The notes under the pieces were generated by a model. It saw only the letters and a list, made by a program, of their open reading frames with translations, did no database searches and had not been told where the DNA came from. A DNA stretch of 64,000 bases from Corythucha ciliata (taxonomy: Eukaryota; Arthropoda; Insecta; Hemiptera; Tingidae): the NCBI GenBank assembly GCA_038030265.1, contig CM075938.1, positions 58,087,189 to 58,151,188 on the forward strand. The letters are read 5' to 3'. Made by a program: the position numbers and the translations under genes. Positions 1-11,207 of the stretch are shown one piece after another; within the stretch, counting starts at the first letter, position 1; every line of letters begins with the position of its first letter.

Positions 1-600
1 AAATAATTCTCCGCTAAAATGAAGAAAACAAAACGCTAATTCCCAACTAGAATTGAGGAAACACGGTAACTTGCGGCTAAAATGGTAATAACAGCTAATT
101 CGCATGGCTAAGAAGTGAATAAAAACGCTAAAATTTGAGGAATAAAACGTTAACTCGCGGTTAAAACTGAGACAACCCGCTAATTTACGTTTAAAATGTA
201 GATGGAGAGCTCATACGCTGCTAAAAATTGAAAAAAAAAACTCGCGGATAAAGTGGGCGAGAAGCGCTTATTCGCCGCGTGAAATGTAGAAAAATTATAA
301 ATCGTTCATCAGTTCGAGAAAGTCCGCTAATCCGCGCCCCTATCGGACGGGGCCCCTGAAAAGCTTACAAATACAGGAAAATGAGGTTTTAGGTTCTAAA
401 TTCATTGATGTAGGTATGTGAAAAGGTTGGACGGCGATTTGGCTCCTTTCTTTACGAATTTCAATCCATCCAACCTGGAGAATAAACTAACGGTGCAAGT
501 GATGTCAGCAAAGAGTGTGGGCCGAGTATTCCCAAGAGCGCGCTATTCCGAAGGGCTCAAATTAAGAAAATTCGCCTTCTTGAGGAAAATTAGCGGCTAA
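1..600. repeat. Degenerate minisatellite, family A
   Basis: The stretch is built of diverged units of roughly 25-40 bp. Each has a core like GCTAATTCGCGG, then CTAAAATTGAG or similar, then an A-run. No open frame here has coding character. The same family recurs at about 12335-12390, 19071-19930, 23950-25290, 38951-39400, 43000-43390 (reverse orientation) and 63020-63330. Units vary in length and sequence, so it is not a CRISPR-like array. Confidence 0.75.
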
Positions 601-768
601 AATAGAGAAAATACACCGTCTCCAGTTTCGTTAGATCCTTGATCTCACTAATGTGCTCATTGGCAATTTTAAATTTGATACGGCAAAAACGTTAATATTT
701 GTGAGTATAACTACGGAAAAGCGTGGATTCGTGGTTTCATGATGCAAAAATGAAAAAAAAATCGATGA

Positions 769-2913
769 TTCCTTAGATTAAAAAATAAATGCTCAAAACT
801 TACTGGGGATGTCAAAAAGGCCAAAGTTGTATTTAAAAAAAATCAGCCTTTGCTAGAAGCCCTTGCAAGTAAGAATGTTTCCCCTGCTTTACTTAACTTA
901 ATTGAAAATGAATTGGTAAATGTCAAAAAGAAAGCTAAAGGACGTCGATGGACCCTTGACAATAAATTGATTGCCCTAAGCATTTTCAAAAAAAGTCCCA
1001 AATGCTATAGATACATTCAAAAATTAATGTCACTTCCTTCTCGAAATACATTATTTAACGTCCTGAGTAAAATTCCTTTGGAACCCGGTTTTAATAGTGT
1101 TGTCTTGAACTCCCTTCAGGAGAAAGCTAATCAACTTAACCCCCGTCAGAAATATTGTACAGTAATTTTTGATGAAATGAGTATTAAAGAATTTTTGACT
1201 TATTTACCCCACCGTGATGAAATAACCGGGTTCGAAGACTTTGGTATCATAAATGGTGAAAACACCCGTACGTCCCTTGTTGCCAATCATGCCCTGGTTT
1301 TTATGGTCAAATGTATAACTGGTTCGTGGAAAATGCCTGTAGCGTTTTTTTTTTTCTAAAGACACGACTAAATCTGGCCGCTTGGGGCAATTAATTACTA
1401 CGGTTATTGAGAAACTGTTCGAAGTGAATTTGGTACCCATAGCTGTCGTCTGTGACCAAAGTTCTACGAACGTTTCGGCCTTAAATTTTTTAAAGTCAAA
1501 AGTAGATGAGCCAAATCCTCCCTATTTTAATGTGCAAGGCAATAAAATTGTCACCTTCTTCGACCCCCCTCACATGGTAAAATCAGTTAGAAATAATTTA
1601 CTGAACCACACATTAATTTACAAAGGAAACCTGTCAAATGGGCCCATATTGAATCATGTTATAATAAGGATCCGCATTTTTATCGTATGGCGTACAAGTT
1701 GACTGACGAGCACATCCATCCCAATACTCGTAACAAAATGAAAGTCAGATTAGCCACTCAAGTTTTAAGTCGTTCTGTCAGTGCGGCTATATCCGTTTTA
1801 ACCGATTTTGGCCAGTTGCCACCCGGTGCCAAAGCCACATCTGAATTCTTGGAATTCATGGATCAGTTGTTTGATAGTTTTAACGGTGGAAGTAAATTTA
1901 ACGGTCTTGGGAAACCGCTGCTCGGATGTCTGTCGAAATCCAGTCCTCATGTTGCATTTTGGGACGATGCGGTTAGTGTGATTCGTGACATGTATTTTGT
2001 TAACGACAATGGCAAACAAAATCGTCCTCCTTGCCTTCACGGGTGGGTTAATAACATTAGAGCCGTAAAATCATTGTGGGAACATCTCAGCACATTTGGA
2101 AATTTTAAATTCTTGAATTTGAGAAATATCTATCAAGACCCCCTTGAAAACTTTTTTTGTGTAATTCGTCAAAATTGTGGCTCAAACGACAACCCTGCTG
2201 CTTCACAGTTCAAGTATTCTTTTAAAACATGCGTTATAAATAATGTCAGTTCTCACAGTGTAAGAAATGCTAACTGTCAAGATGATTCTTGTGAATTTTT
2301 GCTTTCCTCCAATCTCAAGGATTTAATCAAAAGCCAAACGGACAGTTATTGCCCCCGTAACGAAAAATAATCAGATGTTCAACCCCCTTTGCATTTGTAC
2401 CGTGACATTGAAAAAATGTCCGAGTTTGCCCTTCCTAAGACTAGCGTAACTGCCCAATCTACTAGTTATGTTTCTGGTTACATTATCAATAAAATCGTTA
2501 AAAATAAACATACTTTTTGCCTCGACTGTCTGAATTCATTAACTTCTCGTGATAAATCAGCCGACACTCTTTTCATTTCACGTAAAGAATATTTCAAGGA
2601 ATCTAACCTCTTAAAATATCCGTCGGAGCATTTAACAGATATCGTTTTCCAAGCAACTCAAATCATGCTCCGCGAATCCTGGTCTGACCTGCATAAAAGT
2701 AATGTTCGAGCACATTTAGTTTCGAAAGCCCTCCCAGAACTAAATTTTTCTTGGCTTCATGAAGAGCATCGTGAAAGTTTGAGCAAATTAATTCTAAATC
2801 ATATTTCTTTACTTTTGATTTTTAACGAGTGCAAAAAATTCAACCGCATTCAAAATAAAAAGTATTCTGTTAATAAAGATATTCGAAAGATGAAAAAAAT
2901 TAAGCACCAGTAG
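769..2913 (+). pseudogene. P-element/THAP9-type transposase, broken
   Basis: Translation in pieces gives a cut-and-paste transposase of the P-element family. The first piece (850-1359) has RRWTLDNKLIALSIF and FDEMSIKEF followed by GFEDFG, typical of the start of the DDE core. The second (1382-1702) has VVCDQSSTN and FDPPHMVKSVRNNLL. The third (1687-2370) has DPLENFFCVIRQNCG, which carries the expected catalytic Glu. The fourth (2389-2913) is the C-terminal part. The pieces are separated by an extra base in the T-run at 1345-1355, a one-base deletion near 1633 that moves the product to the frame reading WAHIESCYNKDPHFYRMAYK, and an in-frame stop at 2368-2370. The frame is open from 769, but I see no N-terminal THAP zinc finger; it is lost or lies in a missing exon. 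I did not find terminal repeats. Probably a dead copy. Confidence 0.85.
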
Positions 2914-2989
2914 TTTTAACATTAATTTACTGCTAATTCCAACTGTGCACAGAGTATCAATTACCTTTTTATATTTTTTCATTTGCCTG

Positions 2990-3075
2990 GTAGAAAAACA
3001 AAAAACAAAAAAAAGACAAAAAAAAACAAAAACAAAAAAAAACAAAAACAAAAAAAAACAAACAAAAAAAAGCGT
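2990..3075. repeat. A-rich simple repeat
   Basis: CAAAAA-type low-complexity tract about 75 bp downstream of the transposase stop. It accounts for the lysine/asparagine or phenylalanine-rich open frames here, which are not genes. Confidence 0.8.
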
Positions 3076-4186
3076 TGTTTTTTGTTGAACTATACTTAGG
3101 GAGTTTTAGCGCTTTTCCGTTTAGTCATTCGTAGATTTAATGTATAAATATCAACCAATTATTGTTCAATAACCTATTGGCGATTGTAGCTAAGCGAGAT
3201 GATCTCTGGTGACTTGCACATACACAGCAAAAAGCAAAAATGAAGGCGAGTACCTATTTCATCAGCACAAAAACTCGAGACAGTAGCACTCATGTGATAG
3301 TTTTAATCGCCAGTAGCAAACACATATTTATTCCACGTAACTAAGTTAGCATTGCTAAAGCTCTCTAATTGCACGGTAGTTAATTTGATTATATTATACT
3401 TGTTGGCTTGGCGCATGGCATGCTTAAAAGGCCCTTCTAAGGGCCAAAATATGAAATTGGTTCTGTTATGAACCATACATTAACCACCATAGGACTGGCC
3501 TTCACGGCTGTCCTTACATACATAACGTTTATGAATAATGCGCACTCTAATTTGATAAAGCTAGAAATAAGCACAGAATATTAGCGGTACGTTGTTTCGT
3601 ATTTTTAATTCGAAAAAATATTATACTAACTACCGAATACTTTATCCCACCACAGCCTACCGAATATTGATGTTTGAATTAAGGAAGTGGTAACTGGACA
3701 TGAGAGCAGACGATGTGGAAAACCCCTGAAAAGATGTGTAAAACATTGGTAATATGACCTTTTGTGTGATGTTTTCAGATTTTCACTAAGTTTTTGTTGC
3801 AGATTTCCTTCGATTATCATCATCCAAACACTTTCGAACATTTTTCCTTCGTTCAATCATCATTCGATCATTCCTTCGTTCCTTCGTTCGATCATTTTGG
3901 GTTTGACTTCAGGATATAAATGGTGAAAGGTGTCATTACACGGAATGACGATGCCCACGAACGCTGATTTATTCATCTGCCCAGAGGATTACGCCACCAA
4001 TGACTTCAAGCTCAAGCTAAGTTTCACTTTTAGCGTATTCGCGTTAGGGGCTCGAATCAGATTGAGAACTAACTGGCCCTAACCATGAGCTTTCATGAAA
4101 ACCTAGCTGCGGTTGAGCCTGAGAGTTAAACATTACTGTTAATTATCGACTCGCTACCTAAACTAATTGGCTTTTATGATTTCGTA
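3076..4186. other. No gene seen
   Basis: About 1.1 kb with no credible coding frame. It contains a short hairpin near 3428-3450 (GGCCCTTCT then AGGGCC) and a TTCGTTC/ATCATTC-type simple repeat at about 3835-3897. The rest looks like decayed intergenic DNA. Confidence 0.6.
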
Positions 4187-4197
4187 TAGGGGGAGTT

Positions 4198-4199
<2 letters not shown>
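4187..4199. repeat. LINE target-site duplication, 3' side
   Basis: The 13 bp TAGGGGGAGTTGT occurs here and again at 9510-9522, exactly bracketing the LINE and its poly(A) tail (poly-T on the plus strand). This defines both ends of the insertion. Confidence 0.9.
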
Positions 4200-4252
<53 letters not shown>

Positions 4253-4334
4253 AACACCCACGGGTAGGAGGGTTGCCCCCCCGGCACGGAATCCTAGGTG
4301 GATTATTGTGCCCCCCCCCCCTGGGTCTGTGGAT

Positions 4335-7300
4335 CTAGTCCAGGATCCCCTTCCCTCTGACGAGGTTTAGGAGGTCCTCGGCTAGAGTTTCGCCGGTCGG
4401 AGCACCCTCGAGTTGGTCGGCCCCGAAGATGCTAAGCCGGCGGCCCGCGAGCGCCTCACATTCGGACACGATGTGATGGGCGGTCTCGTCTTCTTCCCCA
4501 CACAGTCTGCACACCGGGGACTCTGTGGTTACCCCGATGCGGTGTAGATGATAACGGAGCTGGCAGAATCCTGTGATAAGGCCTACCACCGTTCTAAGGT
4601 CTCTCCGGCTAAGTCGGAGCAGTTTGCTCGTAAGCCTCCTGCACGGTCCTTCGACCATGCGCTTACTCTGCTGATGTCCCTCCAGTCTCTGCCAGCGAAT
4701 AGCCGCCTGGGCATTAACCCACTTAGCTATCGCCATCCTAAAGGTCGATGGCGGGACGCCGAGCGCCGGCTCCGGGCCAGTGAAGTCTCCATTCGAGCCC
4801 TCCCTGGCCAAGGAGTCCGCCTGCTCGTTCCCGTAGATACCCTTGTGTCCCGGTACCCATTAAGGCTTACCTTGTTATCCTGGGCCAGCAGACTAAGGCT
4901 TTGGCGGCAGTCCCATACAAGCCCGGAGCTCACTATCGGAGCCGTTAGTGCCTTAATGGCAGCCTGGCTATCCGTGAGGATACGTATATGGGCATTTTGC
5001 ACGTCCCTACGTATATTCTCAGCAGCACAGGCCTTGATTGCGTAGACTTCGGCTTGGAATACCGAGGTGTATACCCCCAGAGGTGTAGACAGCCTCCATT
5101 CGGGTTCCACCCCGTACACCCCCGCACCAGTCCCGTTATTCGTTTTAGAGCCGTCTGTAAACCACAATCGCTCCTTGTGATTTCTTTTCACTGCCTGCCC
5201 CTCACCGTACCCAAGGCGGACGGAGAAGGGACAGCGTTCACCGAGGGTTTTGGGCATGATGTCCGGCATCATGCCCAGCACCGGGTCCCGAACCGTGTCC
5301 AGGATCCCAGTGTGGGTCCTCCTAGAATTAAGGCTCCCACCCCTCCATAAACCACCCCATTTATGCCTTAGGGCCGACATTGCCGCCGCCCCCTTGATGA
5401 AGATGTCTACGGGAGGGAGTCCCGTCAGTATCTCCATCGTTACAGTAGGAGTGGAGTGCATAGCCCCAGTGACCATTAGGCACGCCAGTCTCTGAACACT
5501 AGTGAGGGTATTTCTGGCCCCCACTTGTTCCGCTTTGTGCCACCAGACCACTGAGCAGTATGTCAGTGCGGGTCTGACTATCGCCTGTTTATAGCCATAA
5601 GACCATTTGCGGCCTCAGTCCCCACGTTTTGCCGCAGGCACTTTTCGTCCTCATAAGCAGCATTTTGCCCCTGTCGGCAACCCTGCCCAGGTGCTTGTTC
5701 CAGGTGAGCGTGGAGTCCAGGGTTACCCCCAGATACTTCACTTCCCTCCGAAGAGATAGCCTGGTATCGTAGAACAGGGGTTCTTTAAAGTCCCCCAAGT
5801 TCCTCTTTCTAGTGAAGGCCACTAGGTTGGTCTTGTCAGGGTTTACATTCAGCCCTTCCTTCCCACACCAGTCCTTCACTATATTCAATGCTGACTGAGT
5901 CAAGTCCGACACCACCCCGACATGTCGCCCTCTAATGACGACGACAATGTCGTCCGCGTATCCCTGGACATAGAACCCATTATCAGCCAGCCGCACCAAT
6001 AAGGAATTGGCCACCATGCCCCACATTCGGGGTGACCAAATCCCCCCCTGTGGGCATCCCTTCTTTACAGCCACCTCTAGGGATTCCCCAAGGAGCGTGG
6101 CGGTAACTGTTCTGCTTTCAAGCAGCACCCTCAACCACCTACTAATGGTGTCGCAGATGCCATGCCGTCCTGCAGCTTCAATAACCGAGGATATAGAGGT
6201 ATTGTCAAAGGCACCCTCTATGTCCAGGAAGATTCCCACCGCTAGTTCCTTGTGCTCTAGAGTATCCTCCAGCCTAGTAACCAGCTGGTGTAGTGCCGTT
6301 TCGCAGGACTTTCCCTGCTGGAAGGCAAATTGACCTGGGTGTAGTGGCCTCGAAGGGAGGCAGCTTTCCCAGATATGCCTATCCACCAGTTTTTCCAACG
6401 TCTTCAAAACGAAAGACGTTAGACATATGGGTCGGTACGCCTTAGCCAGTGCATATGACGGACGCCCCGGCTTAGGAATGAACACAACCCGTGCTTTCCG
6501 CCACACCTCAGGGATTCTGCCCATTGCCAGGCAAGCCCTGAAGATGCAGCACAGTCGTCTGGCAACCTCTGGCCCCCCCTCCTGCAGGTGTTTGGGGATT
6601 ATGCCGTCCGGTCCAGGAGCTTTAAAGGGAGAAAACGAGCCAATGGCCCATTGCACCCTTCCCAATGTGACCACCTCCCTAGCCACATGCCAGTCCACCC
6701 TTGTCGCCCTCCTTCGCGAGGGCTCCACGGGTGGAATGGACGATACAACCCCCACGGCCCCCGGAAAGTGCACCCCCAACAGGGTCGTCAACGTTTCTCC
6801 GTCGTAGTGTAACTACCGTCCACTTTCATCAGTGTGCCAACGGGATTCAGCGGGTCCTTGGAGAGAAGGCGCTGAAGGCGAGCCACCGAGGAGGTATTTT
6901 CAGCCTCCTCACAGAATCCCCTCCAAGACGCCCTCTTCGAACTCCTCAGCCCCCGCCGATACTCCGCCAGCTTGGCCCTATAGGCCTCCCACTGCCCGTC
7001 GCGGACTGCCCGATTAAATAGCCTCCGCGATGCTTTTCTCAACCCCTCGAGCTGCTCATTCCACCAGGGAACCTTCCTGGTCGATGAGCGCGAGCTCAGA
7101 GGAGTATTTGCTTGATACGAGGTTACCAGCACCTCCTGCAACTCCTGTGCTGCCCCCTCAATATCGTCACCATCTCGTAGGTCCAGTTCACCCCCAAAAC
7201 TAAGCCTACCATTCACTTCCTCTGCGAAACCACCCCAGTCCGTCTTACGAGGGTTGTAGTATGTCTCTTGTATCCTCTCCACCCCCCGGATTTCCATGAT

Positions 7301-7972
7301 AACATACCTGTGGTCCGAGAACGATGGAGCCTCGGACACACTCCAGTTCCTGACCCTACCGGCCAGTAAGGAAGTAGAGAGGGTGAGGTCGAGGACCTCC
7401 CTCCTACTTGATGTTACAAAGGTGGGCTTATTGCCCCTGTTCAACACGGATAAATCACTAGTTGCCAGGTACTCAAATAAGGACTCACCTCTGGAGTTTG
7501 TGTTGGTGCTGCCCCATGCCAAGTGATGGGCGTTGGCATCCACACCGATAAGCAGTTGTTCGCCATTGCGCCTGCAGGCGTCGACCAGGTTGATCACCTC
7601 TCTCGGTGGCGGGCCCTGATCGCTGTCTCCAGGAAAGTACGCCGAGGTCGCAACAAGCTGCTCCCTCGTGGCCCTCTCCTGGTAGGTCAGCCTGACAGCT
7701 ACCATGTCCCTGAAACAGAACTCGTTAACCGTCAATGCTCTCAATCCGCCTCTAACGTAGATGCATGCACGTGGAGTATCGACAAATCTAGAATAAATTA
7801 ACTCACCTCCAATGCCGCTCAGTCCCGCCACTCTTCCCCTTGAGATCCAAGGTTCCTGAATGAGGGCGACATCGTAGCTGCCTGCTGCAAGCAGCTGACA
7901 GAGGGTGGCGGATGCCACCCTACTGTGCTGCAGGTTCACCTGAATGACCCGCAGCATCAGAAGAGGAGGCAC
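4335..7972 (-). pseudogene. LINE ORF2: endonuclease, RT, RNase H, frameshifted
   Basis: Endonuclease piece 6788-7972: VIQVNLQHS, LIQEPWI, GVDANAHHLAWGS and SFSDHRYV hold the expected APE-type Asn, Glu, Asp and His. RT piece 5589-6791: KAPGPDGI, FLDIEGAFDN, GCPQGGIWSP and the catalytic YADD. RNase H pieces 4727-5551 and 4335-4811: WFTDGSKTNNG, QAEVYAIKA, LTDSQAAIKAL, then WVPGHKGIYGNEQAD in the next frame. The C-terminus has CRLCGEEDETAHHIVSEC. Frame breaks lie near 6790 (one base lost just before the RT piece), near 5590, and near 4863 (one base lost before WVPGH). All catalytic motifs are present, so decay is recent or some breaks are sequence errors. Confidence 0.9.
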
Positions 7973-9041
7973 TCCCCGCCACCTTGAAGTTGACTCTCTG
8001 GAATGCGAAGTACGGTTGCCCGTTATCCTTCAGCCACTTCAGAGTGTCCTTGCCGATCCCGAGTACCAGCGTCACTCCCTTGGGGTCCGCCGCACTCGAG
8101 ATCAATTGCCATCCCTCAGTCGAGAGCCCCTTATTCTGGGTCTCGAAAAGAGGGATGAGTTTCCTTGGGTCAGATTCCCCAATGAGGTCTGTGGGCACCC
8201 ACACGACCGCCTTGGTGACCTGAACCACATGCCGGGCAGGTCCAACTCGCAGGTCAGCCCCGTCCCAGGGTTTCATTTCTTTGACGTGGGCTTCCAGCCA
8301 GGCTTTCGCCTCGCCATCAGCGCACGTCACATATACCACCCCACCGCTGGCGTAGCTATTTGAGAACTTGGGGCCCTCCCCCTTAGGGCATTTAAAAACG
8401 CCCTTCAGGACCTCCCCAAACACCTTCCTGCCCTCCTCATCCGACAGCCTGACCCTAGGGTACTCCCCAGGGACGATGGCCATCTTGGTTGAGGTAAGAG
8501 CCTCCCTAAAGTATTTATTCCCGCCAGCTGCGGGTGTCTTAGGTCGGGTTCCCTGCCCTTCCTTGGGCCTCTTTAGAGCCCTCTTCTGTTCGCCCGTCGA
8601 GGGCGTAGATTGAGGGGTCCTACCCCGCTTGCGCGGTGTTTCCCCACTCAATCCAGGTTTTGGGTGCACATCACTGTGGCCTTGCCGGGCATCCGTAGAC
8701 GTCCCAGCACCCACCGCGTGTCCCCCAGCACCTGCCCCCGCCGAGCCGAACTTATCCCGAGGGGTTCCGGGTATGCCTTCCGCGGCTGCCCTTTCCCTCG
8801 CCAGCTTCCTCCTTTGAGCTCCGGAGAGCCTCAACCGAGGAAGCTCCGCCCGAGGGGTTTGTCCCGAGGGACTGCCCCCCTTTGGACTGCCCATTTTAAC
8901 GTCCCTGACGGTCGTCTCCACGGACAGTGCAGCCATACCCCCCGTGGGCACTTCCGCGCCGTTGGGGGTTCCTTCTGAGGGGGGTTCTCCCGGCCCCCCC
9001 CCCTCAGTCGTTGTTGAATGTTTTCTTAAACAAGGGTCCAT
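7920..9041 (-). CDS. LINE ORF1, gag-like RNA-binding protein
   Basis: An intact frame starting at an ATG at 9041 (upstream in-frame GTG at 9053) and ending in TAG at 7920-7922, about 373 residues. The N-terminal half is basic, proline- and glycine-rich and disordered-looking. The C-terminal half (about residues 185-360) is a folded domain containing FREALTSTKMAIVPGEYPRV, VTCADGEAKAWL and VVWVPTDLIG. It resembles the DUF4780-type domain found in ORF1 of many arthropod LINEs. I see no CCHC zinc knuckles. ORF1 overlaps the start of ORF2 by about 53 bp in another frame, which suggests coupled re-initiation. The family role is packaging element RNA into ribonucleoprotein; here that is inferred by family. 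Confidence 0.8.
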   Translation of the reverse strand: MDPCLRKHSTTTEGGGPGEPPSEGTPNGAEVPTGGMAALSVETTVRDVKMGSPKGGSPSGQTPRAELPRLRLSGAQRRKLARERAAAEGIPGTPRDKFGSAGAGAGGHAVGAGTSTDARQGHSDVHPKPGLSGETPRKRGRTPQSTPSTGEQKRALKRPKEGQGTRPKTPAAGGNKYFREALTSTKMAIVPGEYPRVRLSDEEGRKVFGEVLKGVFKCPKGEGPKFSNSYASGGVVYVTCADGEAKAWLEAHVKEMKPWDGADLRVGPARHVVQVTKAVVWVPTDLIGESDPRKLIPLFETQNKGLSTEGWQLISSAADPKGVTLVLGIGKDTLKWLKDNGQPYFAFQRVNFKVAGSASSSDAAGHSGEPAAQ

Positions 9042-9509
9042 AAACGATCCCACGAGCAGCTAGGGAAAGTGTGGTCCACCGCCGGCAGAGCCCCGCATGC
9101 CGTGGTAAGCCTAAATACACCAGGGGGTCGGCCGGTACCCTGGGAGTCCGTTTAAGGCGCACTTTACCCTCTGCGCCACGCAGGCCTTAGGCACGGACCG
9201 CACACCGTAGCCTTGAGGGAATGAATAGGAAGGGGGAAAGGTTAATACGAGCGATTTAAGGACTAGGAACGCTCGAATAGCTGGAGAGGTTCTGGTAGGC
9301 CACACCATCTTTCGTCCCGGTCTCAGGACGCCTCCTTACCCTTGATTGGTCCACGGGTCCGTATTTAATTCCGGACCACCCCTCAGCCTGGGCGGCTCGC
9401 ACCGTCCACGCTGAGGGATCCCTCATCCGCCACCCGAGGGACGCGCCCGATAGGGGATCAAGACCCCGTGAGGAAGTCAATCCCTCACCCGGACCTAGTC
9501 CGACACGGG

Positions 9510-9863
9510 TAGGGGGAGTTGTACTTGTGTTTCCTCGACCCCCCTCCAATGATGCCTCGCCTACTCGGCGTTACGTAAATTATAGCCGTATTTCAATACC
9601 AATTCTGGATTTCAAGGTATCATTTGAATCTCCAGCACATTCTGCACGCGCGTACCTTTTCTAAATAAGTCGTCGAAAGAGCGTGCATTTTCAAGTTAAA
9701 GTTAACGTGGGGTTTCTAGTTATTTCAGGGGTGAAATATGGAAAAAGAAGATCGTACGCGCGTGCAGAATTTCCTGGAGATTTAAATGACACCCTGAAAT
9801 CCAGGATTGGGTGAGGCATCACTGGAGGGGGTCGAGAAAATACAGGTACAACTCCCCTTGTAA
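9510..9863. mobile_element. Foldback MITE interrupted by the LINE
   Basis: An inverted repeat joins the left end (about 9510-9660: GGGGGAGTTGTACTTG, CTCGACCCCCCTCCAATGATG, TTCTGCACGCGCGTAC) to the right end (about 9745-9863: GTACGCGCGTGCAGAA, CATCACTGGAGGGGGTCGAG, GGTACAACTCCCC). The left tip is duplicated at 4187-4199 because the LINE landed in it. There is no coding capacity. The left arm carries about 45 bp missing from the right arm. Confidence 0.8.
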
Positions 9864-10022
9864 TTAGTCATTTAATTATCTTTTTACGACTTATAAGTCT
9901 CGCCAGCAGTTTCAATGGTTTCACAAGACGGCAGTACTGTTGTGCTCGTCTGGCTAAAAGTAATCTAATTAGCAGGATTACTTCAGTGTGCCCAATGCGC
10001 GATTTTTAAAGGAAACAGATTA

Positions 10023-10157
10023 GGTCCGTTCCATTGCTTCGCGAGTGCTACACTTTTGAAGAAAATCATCTGGTTTCATTCAAGTTTTCAGAAAAAGTCA
10101 ATGAAATTACATGGTTTTCTACACTAGTGTAGCTAGTGCAAAACAATGGAACGGACC
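10023..10157. mobile_element. TA-flanked MITE, 135 bp
   Basis: Terminal inverted repeats of about 14 bp (GGTCCGTTCCATTG at the left, CAATGGAACGGACC at the right) flanked by TA on both sides (10021-10022 and 10158-10159). This fits a non-autonomous Tc1/mariner-type element. No coding frame. Confidence 0.75.
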
Positions 10158-10404
10158 TAAATTAAGTCTTACGGCAATGAATGTCCAAGGCCATTCTTGG
10201 GTACACTGAGAGTTGATGGTATAATTGAGGGGGGGGGGATTAGTCTATGCCAGAAACACGAAGCTAAATGCCGGGAGTCGATTTTCGAAGCTATACGATT
10301 TTTGACGCTTGATAAAATGTTTATGCTTGATACTTTTTGGCATGGAATCATTCCCACAGTTAGGGAATTGTCAAACTTTATATCCAATTACCTAATGCGC
10401 TACA

Positions 10405-10521
10405 CGGATCGTGATACAGTACCCCGTCAAATTTCGTTCCCCACTTCTTGACAAACTTCATCCGAAGTCCAGGTGAAGAAGCGGGTAACGAAAGTTGACG
10501 GGATTTGTATCGCGATACTGG
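10405..10521. repeat. Near-perfect palindrome, about 117 bp
   Basis: Left arm 10405-10459 and right arm 10460-10521 pair through most of their length: CCCCGTCAAATTTCGTT against AACGAAAGTTGACGGG, with the centre at ACTTCATCCGAAGT. Probably a small foldback element; no target duplication recognised. Confidence 0.65.
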
Positions 10522-11205
10522 AATAGAATTCTAGAATCAGAAACAAGTATCTCTAGCGTGGGAATCCCCTTGCAATATGAACGTTTTCTTGAGTGAAAAG
10601 TACACCAAAAATGAATTGAGAAATGTCTATTTAGATTATTTTCTTCTTTTTTTTTCATGCTTGTTTTTTTCAAGTATTTTTCTGAAACATCAACTCGAAA
10701 TCAAAACGATATTAGGGCTTTAATCCAATGGGAGTTTTGAACTCAATTTTTGGTGTACATTCGCTCCGACAAGTTTTTCACATTAACTCGTATTTCAGAT
10801 TTATTTTTCGACAAGCAGAGTATTAACTAAATCATTTCTGTTACGTTCAGGTCTGCTATTCATTTACTGCTGTGGGTCACTCATTGAGGAAAATAACGTG
10901 TTTGGCTGACTCAAAATGTGCGGTATGTGCCATATTTTTCACGACTGAAAGAAAAATCATTATCAACATTCAGACTCGTTATTCATTTATCTTGCTCTGT
11001 GATGTGTCATACTTTTTATTTTACTCATTCATACCGTTCATTGCACTTGTTAATTGGGAATTTCCCCTTGTATTATGTTCCATTAAATATGAAAGTACTA
11101 ATACAAAATAAGAATTACATTTTCTCTTGAAAAAATCCTTTTCCGATCTTGTCAGAGGTATTTACTTGTGATTTCCGTTTTTGTTCTATTTTTATTCTAT
11201 AAAAG
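10522..11205. other. No gene seen
   Basis: AT-rich stretch with no credible coding frame, motif-bearing translation or clear repeat. It includes a T-rich tract near 10640-10670. Confidence 0.5.
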
Positions 11206-11207
11206 TA

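Larger units (their letters stand above)
4200..9509 (-). mobile_element. Full-length RNase H-bearing LINE (I/LOA/Jockey-like)
   Basis: A non-LTR retrotransposon of about 5.3 kb on the minus strand. The order is a 5' UTR of about 470 bp (9042-9509), ORF1 gag-like (7920-9041), ORF2 with AP endonuclease, reverse transcriptase, RNase H and a C-terminal CCHC-type motif (4335-7972), a short 3' UTR, then a poly(A) tail of about 49 bases (4200-4248 as T). A 13 bp target duplication flanks it. It is far more GC-rich than its surroundings. RNase H inside ORF2 suggests the I or LOA groups, but I cannot place the clade firmly without a tree. ORF2 carries several one-base frameshifts, so the copy is inactive although it is structurally complete. 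Confidence 0.92.
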
